From: Clostridiales bacterium
Lineage (GTDB): Bacteria; Bacillota; Clostridia; Oscillospirales; Oscillospiraceae
DNA length: 11,893 nucleotides
Direction of reading: 5' to 3'
NCBI GenBank assembly: GCA_012516225.1
Contig: JAAYWX010000066.1
Span: forward strand, 1-11,893
This document shows positions 6,582 to 11,893 of the stretch, piece after piece. Position numbers and translations under genes: made by a program. Below the pieces are notes generated by a model, which worked only from the letters and a program-made list of their open reading frames with translations, had not been told where the DNA came from and searched no databases. Numbering within the stretch: position 1 is the stretch's first letter; each line of letters starts with the position of its first letter.

Positions 6582-7982
6582 ATGAAAAAAGAAAAGGAAA
6601 TTGTTGTAGGCTATCTGCAAGATGAAAAACCGTCTCCGGGTAAACTGCTTTTGTATGCGCTTCAGCAGGTTATCGTAATGTTCCCCGCGACAATAGCCGT
6701 TGCGCTCATCACCGGTTTTCAGGTTTCAACCACAATTTTTGCAAGCGGACTTGCAACGGTATGTTTTGTGCTCATTTCGGGGAAAAAAATCCCGATGTAC
6801 TATGGTTCCAGCTTTTCATACCTGTCCGCGATTTCGGGACTTGCTGCTGCGCAGGGATACGCTAAGGTCAACGGCATACTTCCAACCGAAGCCATACAAA
6901 TTGCCCAGTTCGGAATAATAGCTTCGGGCTTAGTTTCCATTGCCGCTGGCCTGCTTGTTAAATTTTCCGGAAGAAATGCCGTTGAAAAAGTTCTGCCGGC
7001 TTCCATCACAGGCTCTATTGCAATGATAATCGGGCTTACTCTTGCGGGCAATGCGCTGAAAGATGCCGCCCCCGTTGCCGAAGCGTCAGGTGTCCTCGCT
7101 TCCGGATGGGTATGGGCGGTTTCCCTTGCAACGCTGTTTTCAACCATTCTGTTCTCAAGATATCTTAAAGGCTTCTTAGGGCAGCTTCCGCTTCTTCTCG
7201 GTGCAGGTGTGGGATGCATATTCTCCGCGGTGATATATTGGGTCGGCGGGGCAGATTACAGCCTTTTCCGCAGTCTTCCTCCTGAAGCTCTGGCAGCTTC
7301 CGCTTGGAAGCTCGGAGACGGAAGCATATTTGCCATGCCAGCTTTCTCATTCCCGAAGGTTTCATGGGCGGCTGTCGCCGCTATTATGCCTATCGCAATT
7401 GCAACTATTCCCGAATCCACCGCACACATATACCAGCTTGATATATACGTCAACGATCTTGCGGCAAAAAAAGGCAAGAAAAAATATAACCTTGCGGATA
7501 TGCTGGATAGGAATCTCATCGGAGACGGCATCTGCGACATGATATCAGGTTTTGTCGGCGGACCTGCAGGTACCAATTACGGCGAAAACATCAGCACTAT
7601 GGCAATAACTAAAGTGTTTTCCATTCCAGTGCTTATAGCCGCCTCTGTAATTGCAATGGTAATCTCTTTCTTTACGCCCCTGATTAAGATAATCTACGGA
7701 ATTCCCACAGCGGTAATAGGAGGACTTGAGATCTACCTTTTCGGAGCGATTGCCGCGCAGGGAATAGCAATTATGATAGATAAAAAGGTAGATATGTTCA
7801 GTGCCAAAAATATAGCCGTAATTGCTTCTATTATGGTGATAGGAGTCGGCGGGCAATACGCTTTCAGCGGCAATATTCCGTTTTTTGGTATGAATGTTCC
7901 TTGCATTGCAGGTGCAGCTATTTTCGGAATTATACTCAATCTTATCCTTAGCATAGGCGAGAAGAAAGAAAAGGCTAAGTAA
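6582..7982 (+). CDS. uraA: uracil permease, NCS2/UraA family
   Basis: This 466-aa, multi-helix membrane protein of the nucleobase-ascorbate (NCS2) family would be a proton:uracil symporter. It starts with LLLYALQQVIVMFPATIAVA (22-41), the counterpart of the ALQHVFAMFGAT region of UraA. The substrate-site motifs are present: IPESTAHIYQ with E278 and H282 in the E-x3-H spacing of UraA E241/H245, and GPAGTNYGENISTMAITKV (327-345) with E335 matching UraA E290. Compared with E. coli UraA (about 430 aa) it has a somewhat longer, lysine-rich loop (AAKKGKKKYN, 294-303) and N-terminus. The ribosome binding site is AGAGGAGAG ahead of ATG 6582. Placement 24 bp after pyrR supports uracil as the substrate and makes it a candidate pyrP; a xanthine permease is less likely because the neighbour is pyrR. 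Confidence 0.92.
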   Translation: MKKEKEIVVGYLQDEKPSPGKLLLYALQQVIVMFPATIAVALITGFQVSTTIFASGLATVCFVLISGKKIPMYYGSSFSYLSAISGLAAAQGYAKVNGILPTEAIQIAQFGIIASGLVSIAAGLLVKFSGRNAVEKVLPASITGSIAMIIGLTLAGNALKDAAPVAEASGVLASGWVWAVSLATLFSTILFSRYLKGFLGQLPLLLGAGVGCIFSAVIYWVGGADYSLFRSLPPEALAASAWKLGDGSIFAMPAFSFPKVSWAAVAAIMPIAIATIPESTAHIYQLDIYVNDLAAKKGKKKYNLADMLDRNLIGDGICDMISGFVGGPAGTNYGENISTMAITKVFSIPVLIAASVIAMVISFFTPLIKIIYGIPTAVIGGLEIYLFGAIAAQGIAIMIDKKVDMFSAKNIAVIASIMVIGVGGQYAFSGNIPFFGMNVPCIAGAAIFGIILNLILSIGEKKEKAK

Positions 7983-8260
7983 ATCTCCGCATTTGCCATA
8001 TAACAAACATATAAAAAGAGGTATAAAAATCTGCGCAACGTTTGCGCTTGGCAAAAATAAAGACGCCGCTCTGCAAAAGCAAATCGGCGTCTTTTGCTTA
8101 TTCTGAAATTCCGTCAAACGGAAATGAACTCTCCACATCAGTAGTTCGGCTGTCCCATGTGAAATACAAGAAAAGAGATGCGATTAAAAAACAAGGAGAC
8201 AGATAAAAATTCTTTTGGGTTTATCAGATGAATTAAAGGATTAATGCACAATGTTAGGAT
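7983..8260. other. intergenic region between converging operons
   Basis: No gene can be supported here. It contains a short hairpin GCGCAA/TTGCGC (8033-8047), a terminator at 8059-8095, and a small TTCCGT/ACGGAA hairpin (8109-8123). At about 8194-8200 there is a Shine-Dalgarno-like AAGGAGA without a usable ORF: the nearest ATGs (8229 and 8243) give only 2 and 8 codons. I see nothing else. Confidence 0.6.
8059..8095 (+). terminator. terminator after uraA, probably bidirectional
   Basis: AAAGACGCCG (8059-8068) pairs with CGGCGTCTTT (8085-8094). The 16-nt loop can extend the fold with TGC-AAAA-GCA. The plus-strand tail is TTTTGCTT. On the minus strand the tail TTTATTTTTG is better, so it may stop transcription both ways. 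Confidence 0.75.
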
Positions 8261-8302
8261 AAAACAATAAGACAGGCAACAACTGCCTGTCTTATTGTTT
8301 TA
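8260..8302 (-). terminator. 19-bp bidirectional terminator downstream of the membrane protein gene
   Basis: TAAAACAATAAGACAGGCA (8260-8278) is perfectly complementary to 8284-8302 around loop ACAAC. The outer AAAACAA/TTGTTTT arms supply U-rich tails for either strand. It sits 11 nt past the stop of the minus-strand gene and is that gene's likely terminator. Confidence 0.85.
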
Positions 8303-8312
8303 CGAAACAGTC

Positions 8313-9326
8313 TTATATTGAAGTAGTTGACGTTTCTGCAAGTTCCTTGATTTCCTTGTATTTTGCCAAGTCTGTATAAAGTTCTCCAGTATAGGGGTTT
8401 CTCTTTGTCTTGGCGACTTTGTAAATCATGTAAATGAAAACCGCAATATTTGAAGCGAGAGCAAGGCCGCTGACGACATTGTAGGTGGTGGGGTTGTAGC
8501 TTGAAACGACTGAGAACTTGCTGAAATCTTGGAATTTGGGGAATGTTTGTGCGAACATGCACCAGAGAGCCAGTGTCTGTGCACGATGCTGAAGCCATGC
8601 GCCTTTGCCGACTGTAAATGCACAGAGAGTCGGAGCAATAAGGAGAGCAAGACCGCAGTACCAAGCATGGTGGGGCAGGCAGTTGTAGGTATATGCAAAG
8701 TTCCAAAGGTCATATGCTATTATCCAGAACCAGAGCATATCGGGCCAGAGCATATCTCTGCTGCCGTCTTTGTCCGTCTTTTTCCGGATTACTATACCGA
8801 ACCATCCTGTTATGGTGATGATGTTGAGTATACCAGCCGCAGCATTCATAAAGTTCCACGGACCGCCCATAAGGTTGAAGTAGGTGTTTGTTGTACCTTC
8901 TTCAAGTACCTGCGTAAGGACTTTGTAAGTATTTCCGACCTGAATGTCGCGTGCGCAGGCTTCAATAATGTTTATTGCAAGAATGAGCGGCGGGAAACAG
9001 AGAGCCCATTTTTTCTCGGAAAGCCGCCATTCTTTTCCAGTTTTTTTGTCAGTACCATGGACAAAACGGATGCACCAAAAGCCTATGCAGCCTGCCGTAG
9101 CGGAATAGACTTTAGCGAGATGGAACCAGTCTTTATAGGCGGTTCCGTCAAGAGCAGTAAACCAAAGCACAGTCAGTACTATGGGCAGTATAAAGAATGC
9201 GGTAAATCCTGCCCATTTGAATCTTCGGGTAAGCTCGTTCAGAACGAACAAACCAGCGAACACAAGAAGCCAGCCGAGAATGCCGGTCGCCACTGTTCCG
9301 CCATAGGCGTTGTCAAAAACAAACAT
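8313..9326 (-). CDS. multi-pass membrane protein of unknown function (possibly DUF5692 family)
   Basis: This 337-aa protein has about 9 hydrophobic segments (roughly 13-30, 38-57, 72-90, 107-124, 160-180, 196-212, 220-238, 247-260, 283-303) and is unusually rich in Trp, Tyr and Phe. Polar residues within or beside membrane segments form recognisable blocks: INIIEACARDIQ (118-129), GGPWNFMNAAAGILNIITIT (154-173), and WPDMLWFWIIAYDLWNFAYT (194-213) followed by YNCLPHHAWY (214-223). Such conserved-looking polar residues inside the membrane suggest an enzyme or transporter rather than a structural protein. I recall similar proteins under the label DUF5692 in clostridia, but cannot confirm it here. 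ATG 9326 is preceded by GAGGGGAT at good spacing. The C-terminal tail is hydrophilic and charged. The TetR gene lies upstream on the same strand, and palindromes lie in the intergenic promoter. No function is assigned. Confidence 0.85.
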   Translation of the reverse strand: MFVFDNAYGGTVATGILGWLLVFAGLFVLNELTRRFKWAGFTAFFILPIVLTVLWFTALDGTAYKDWFHLAKVYSATAGCIGFWCIRFVHGTDKKTGKEWRLSEKKWALCFPPLILAINIIEACARDIQVGNTYKVLTQVLEEGTTNTYFNLMGGPWNFMNAAAGILNIITITGWFGIVIRKKTDKDGSRDMLWPDMLWFWIIAYDLWNFAYTYNCLPHHAWYCGLALLIAPTLCAFTVGKGAWLQHRAQTLALWCMFAQTFPKFQDFSKFSVVSSYNPTTYNVVSGLALASNIAVFIYMIYKVAKTKRNPYTGELYTDLAKYKEIKELAETSTTSI

Positions 9327-9386
9327 AACACAATCCCCTCACAATAAATAATTTTAGTATATTCTCCAATCCTACCAGGCACTTTC

Positions 9387-9415
9387 ATTTTATATTCAAT
9401 AGATACGCGTATCAA
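9387..9415 (-). promoter_or_regulatory. promoter for the unknown membrane protein gene, overlapping a palindrome
   Basis: On the minus strand, TTGATA (9415-9410) is followed after 17 bp by TAAAAT (9392-9387). The perfect 12-bp palindrome GATACGCGTATC (9402-9413) overlaps the -35 box and spacer, where a bound repressor would block RNA polymerase. Confidence 0.55.
9402..9413. promoter_or_regulatory. candidate TetR operator (palindrome)
   Basis: GATACGCGTATC is fully self-complementary and GC-richer than the surrounding AT-rich spacer. It sits on the -35/spacer of the candidate promoter and next to a TetR-family gene. A related dyad, GATA-N4-TATC, lies upstream of the tetR promoter at 10219-10230. 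Confidence 0.45.
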
Positions 9416-9416
9416 T

Positions 9417-9438
9417 AGACACATATTCAAAAGTGTCT
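9417..9438. repeat. inverted repeat AGACAC-N10-GTGTCT
   Basis: AGACAC (9417-9422) and GTGTCT (9433-9438) form a 22-bp interrupted dyad immediately upstream of the -35 box of the membrane protein gene. This is a usual position and size for a regulator site, and an alternative or additional operator. Confidence 0.4.
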
Positions 9439-9471
9439 GAAAAATAACAAAATCAAATATTTTTTTGACAA

Positions 9472-10044
9472 TCATCCGTTCTGGGCTTCCACGAAAGCAA
9501 TTACAGAACGGGGAATGCTACCGGAAATCATGAGCAGCAACTTTTTAAGAATTACATTAGGCTCGTCCTCCATACCCTCGTTGACCCAGTCAATCATAAG
9601 ACCATTGAATACATGGCGATAGAAGTTGATGATAAAATTTTTATCTTTATCGTTCAAGTTGACACCGAGATCTGCGATGCATTCGTCGACAACATCATTG
9701 AGCAGTTTGTTTGAAAGTGTTGAAAAGAACGCGTATGCCTCCGGCCAGTAAGTGGAGTTGTATACATGGAGAATCATTTTTGAGTTGTTTTTTAGATAAT
9801 TCATTGTGGCGAGAAAGCCGCCTTCCCATGTTTCAAAAGTTCTGTTCTGCGCTATATCCGCCGACAGTTCTTTAAAAGTGACATATTTGAAGACATCCAT
9901 TATATCGGTAAAATAATAATAGAAAGTCTGCCGGTTTACGTCGCAGTGCTGACAAATATCTTTAACCGTTATCTTATCTATTGACTGCTTGGAGAGCAGT
10001 TCTTTAAAAGAACTGACAATAGCTGCTTTTGCACGCTGTTTCAT
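9472..10044 (-). CDS. TetR/AcrR family transcriptional regulator (DhaS-like)
   Basis: This is a 190-aa DNA-binding regulator. Residues 1-46 are the TetR N-terminal domain, with a helix-turn-helix at about 26-45: ITVKDICQHCDVNRQTFYYY. The TVKDI...VNRQTFYYHF style of recognition helix is typical of the DhaS-like subgroup common in Firmicutes. The C-terminal half (50-185) is an all-helical ligand/dimer domain with NYLKNNSKMILHVYNST (82-98) and FYRHVFNGLMIDWVNEGM (141-158). ATG 10044 is chosen because AAGGAGG lies 9 nt upstream. An in-frame TTG at 10146 would add 34 residues across a terminator-like hairpin and is rejected. The next gene on the strand is the membrane protein, 145 bp downstream, whose promoter holds palindromes. 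The likely role is control of that gene and of itself; whether as repressor or activator is unknown. Confidence 0.88.
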   Translation of the reverse strand: MKQRAKAAIVSSFKELLSKQSIDKITVKDICQHCDVNRQTFYYYFTDIMDVFKYVTFKELSADIAQNRTFETWEGGFLATMNYLKNNSKMILHVYNSTYWPEAYAFFSTLSNKLLNDVVDECIADLGVNLNDKDKNFIINFYRHVFNGLMIDWVNEGMEDEPNVILKKLLLMISGSIPRSVIAFVEAQNG

Positions 10045-10100
10045 TTCATTTTCCCTCCTTGCTCCATGCTCAAGTGCACGAGATAAGCTGACCGCAAAAA

Positions 10101-10132
10101 GAAAAAACCGCCGTTTTTCCACAATGCGGTTT
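10101..10132 (-). terminator. terminator-like hairpin in the tetR leader
   Basis: Read on the minus strand, AAACCGC (10132-10126) pairs with GCGGTTT (10111-10105) around a 14-nt loop. It is followed by TTT, C and TTTTT. It lies about 55 nt upstream of the tetR start and downstream of the likely tetR promoter, so it may reduce read-through into tetR (attenuator). Confidence 0.55.
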
Positions 10133-10136
10133 ATCA

Positions 10137-10174
10137 AAATAACCAAAACAGGATTTGCAAGTTTTTGGTTATTT
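10137..10174 (-). repeat. 12-bp perfect inverted repeat in the tetR leader
   Basis: AAATAACCAAAA (10137-10148) and TTTTGGTTATTT (10163-10174) are exactly complementary with a 14-nt spacer. The repeat starts just after the predicted tetR transcription start and directly precedes the terminator-like hairpin. It could be an RNA stem or an operator over the initially transcribed region. Confidence 0.7.
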
Positions 10175-10188
10175 CATTTCTTGAAACA

Positions 10189-10217
10189 AAAATATCACAA
10201 ACAAGAATTGTAGTCAA
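10189..10217 (-). promoter_or_regulatory. candidate tetR promoter
   Basis: On the minus strand, TTGACT (10217-10212) lies 17 bp before TATTTT (10194-10189). Transcription would start near 10182 and give a leader of about 138 nt. The dyad GATATAAATATC (10219-10230) lies just upstream of the -35. Confidence 0.5.
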
Positions 10218-10283
10218 TGATATAAATATCCAGAAATTCACAGGAGCGTGTTGTGCATATTTAAGCAATGGGGAAATACAAAA

Positions 10284-10313
10284 ACAGCCTTGAAGCACCA
10301 GACTTCAAGGCTG
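10284..10313 (-). terminator. Rho-independent terminator of the ABC permease gene
   Basis: CAGCCTTGAAG (10285-10295) pairs with CTTCAAGGCTG (10303-10313) around a 7-nt loop. On the minus strand it is followed by TTTTTGTATTT. It begins 5 nt after the stop codon of the permease gene. Confidence 0.9.
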
Positions 10314-10317
10314 AAAA

Positions 10318-11893
10318 TCATGCAAGCTCGTCGAATTTTTCCGCCCCTTTTGTATTGAGCCATTTCCCGCAAAACGCAGAAGCGGCAGCAAGCAGAGCGG
10401 TGTAAGCATATAAAAACAGCTCTGTGTTTATCTTTCTGGACAGCAGAAAATAGACTGCTCCGGGTATAAGAACAGCCGCTCCGCTTATCAGCATGGAGAG
10501 AATGACGCTGAGGCTTTGCTTAACAACCTGTGTTTCATTTACCCAGTCAAAATTAGGATGGTTGATGTTGCAGATGAGCCCTATTTGGGCGGAGAGATTA
10601 ACAAAGAGAAATGGCGCAGCTATAAGCGGAAGACTGAGCCGGACCGGAACACTCAAAATGACGGCAGAAACTATGGAAACTGCAAAGACTGCTGGGAGCG
10701 ACATACACCTGTGCAGATTAAGCTTTGCATTTAAAACATCCTTCGTTCTGACGGGCAGGGATTTTAATATCCATAGTGTTTTGCCTTCAAGGGAAACCGA
10801 CGGCGCTGTGAAAAGAATTGTGGATGCAAGCAAACAAATTCCAAGGGTTAAAAAGGTGGATACCTCATTAAGTTCAAGACCAAGCTGACCTATAAACAGC
10901 AGCAAATCCGCCTTTTTTATAATAAGGGCGATTGCGGCAGCAAGGATGAACAAAACACCGAGTCCCGCGTTAAGAATGTATCCCGGAGAAGAAAGAAAAT
11001 GTTTCATTTCGCGACGAAGCAGAGCGGATGACTGCGACGACATATGCATGGATTTATGCTTATACTTATTTTTTGCAAAACCGCGGTTTGCCGTCGCTAT
11101 ATTTATAAATGTGGCCGAGAGTATATAATACATCAGGAAAAACGGAATGAGCATTACGGCGAGAGAAGAGGCAAGCTGAAGAATGTTAGGATTTGCAATG
11201 GAATTTCCGAGCCAGTACAAAGGAGCAACCGCCCCAAGGGAACCTGCAATTTCTTTTCCGTTTGCTACAAGCTTTTGAATGTAGGTATTGGCTTTGCTGA
11301 AAAGGAAGAAATACAAAAAAAGGAAGGCGATATAAAACAGCACCGTCAGAAATGATTTGCCGCGAATTTTTCTTGTAAAAAGTGCTATAAGCCATCCTAA
11401 AAGACCAGATACGGCCATTGAAAAAAACGGCAGGGCAAGAAAGACCGCCGCAAAAGAAAAGGATGAAGCCACGGGAAAAGGAGCAACCCTGACCCACATA
11501 ACGATTGCAGGAATGGCTGCGATTATTTCAAAAATGAAATTAAAGGCAACGAGTACAATCATTCTGCTTGCAAGAATGTATTTGGGAGGAATAGGCAAGG
11601 CCAGAAGAAGCTCGTTGTCGGTTGCTTCGTATAAATGAGTTTTTACCGCAAAAATGCTTCCTATAAACATAAGAGAAAAAGCTGTCAGCCCAAAAAGCGT
11701 AAAGTAAAGCCATCCTATGCCCGCATTATAAAGCGGCTTTGCTATTTCACCGAAATATGCGGCGAGCATAAACATAAAAGCAAAGTATGCGTATGCCATG
11801 AGCAGGCATATTCCAAGAATCTTAAGCTTTGAAGAACGGTTTGAGGAGCGGGATGACCTGGAAAGCCATGCTCCGAGAGCAGCCATTCTTGTG
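10318..11893 (-). CDS. ABC-2 type exporter permease (N-terminus outside window)
   Basis: The frame is open to the window edge. From a possible ATG at 11886 it gives 522 aa, but two further in-frame codons run off the window with no visible ribosome binding site, so the true start is probably outside. The protein has about 12 hydrophobic segments in two similar halves. Each half has a cytoplasmic motif of the same type: NELLLALPIPPKYILASR (91-108) and LWILKSLPVRTKDVLNAK (371-388). The middle carries RREMKHFLSSPGYILNA (291-307), a typical half-boundary for these putative exporters, and the end has NHPNFDWVNETQVVKQS (442-458). These proteins pair with a separate ABC ATPase, presumably upstream on the minus strand beyond the window. 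The substrate is unknown; lipid, peptide or antibiotic export are the usual suggestions. Residues 9-21 are Ser/Arg-rich and cytoplasmic. Confidence 0.85.
   Translation of the reverse strand, partial: TRMAALGAWLSRSSRSSNRSSKLKILGICLLMAYAYFAFMFMLAAYFGEIAKPLYNAGIGWLYFTLFGLTAFSLMFIGSIFAVKTHLYEATDNELLLALPIPPKYILASRMIVLVAFNFIFEIIAAIPAIVMWVRVAPFPVASSFSFAAVFLALPFFSMAVSGLLGWLIALFTRKIRGKSFLTVLFYIAFLFLYFFLFSKANTYIQKLVANGKEIAGSLGAVAPLYWLGNSIANPNILQLASSLAVMLIPFFLMYYILSATFINIATANRGFAKNKYKHKSMHMSSQSSALLRREMKHFLSSPGYILNAGLGVLFILAAAIALIIKKADLLLFIGQLGLELNEVSTFLTLGICLLASTILFTAPSVSLEGKTLWILKSLPVRTKDVLNAKLNLHRCMSLPAVFAVSIVSAVILSVPVRLSLPLIAAPFLFVNLSAQIGLICNINHPNFDWVNETQVVKQSLSVILSMLISGAAVLIPGAVYFLLSRKINTELFLYAYTALLAAASAFCGKWLNTKGAEKFDELA

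Noticed and set aside
7545..8138. 197-aa minus-strand open frame over the uraA 3' end
   Set aside because: It overlaps uraA antisense, runs through the uraA terminator, and shows no recognisable protein features.
8194..8269. Possible small peptide gene after AAGGAGA
   Set aside because: The reachable ATGs give only 2 and 8 codons at poor spacing, with no sign of coding.
8059..8302. Attachment site or CRISPR-like repeats between converging operons
   Set aside because: The repeats are explained as terminator stems; there are no spaced direct repeats, tRNA or integrase.
8529..9347. 272-aa plus-strand open frame opposite the membrane protein gene
   Set aside because: It is an antisense shadow: its composition (Cys, Lys, Ser-rich with no domain) follows from the opposite coding strand, and no ribosome binding site precedes it.
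10045..10146. N-terminal extension of the TetR protein from TTG 10146
   Set aside because: It would be translated through a terminator-like hairpin and adds 34 residues ahead of a complete HTH domain; ATG 10044 follows AAGGAGG.

Overview
The window looks like a chromosomal segment of a low-to-moderate GC anaerobic Firmicute, most likely class Clostridia. The reasons are strong purine-rich ribosome binding sites, GTG and TTG starts, a PyrR-type pyrimidine operon with a leader attenuator, and a DhaS-like TetR regulator. This placement is inference from gene content; there is no rRNA or other phylogenetic marker. I see no rRNA, tRNA, CRISPR array, insertion sequence or phage gene.

Layout. Positions 1-1363 (+): the C-terminal end of a uroporphyrinogen decarboxylase (URO-D)-family protein, overlapping by ATGA with a DMT/EamA transporter. 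Positions 1360-2347 (+): a promoter whose -35 box overlaps the EamA stop codon, followed by a cation diffusion facilitator. Positions 2401-5573 (+): a complete tripartite tricarboxylate transporter, tctC-tctB-tctA, with a perfect 16-bp inverted repeat between tctC and tctB and a strong terminator at 5720-5750. Positions 5836-7982 (+): a pyrR-uraA operon with its own promoter and a leader that can fold either into a terminator or into a competing antiterminator. Positions 8059-8302: two bidirectional-looking terminators where converging transcripts meet. Positions 8313-10044 (-): a tryptophan-rich integral membrane protein of unknown function and, upstream of it on the same strand, a TetR-family regulator. 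Palindromes lie in front of both genes, and the tetR leader contains two tandem hairpins. Positions 10318-11893 (-): a large ABC-2 type exporter permease, truncated at its N-terminus by the window end, followed by its terminator.

How the genes work together. PyrR and UraA form a classical pyrimidine-sensing and uracil-uptake unit. TctC binds a carboxylate outside the membrane and TctBA moves it across; the substrate cannot be read from sequence. The TetR gene and the unknown membrane protein probably form a small ligand-responsive module. I do not see an unmistakable new multi-gene system. The least explained items are the TetR/membrane-protein pair with its structured tetR leader, the tctC/tctB intergenic hairpin, and the URO-D homologue with an HxH in place of the usual HxC motif.
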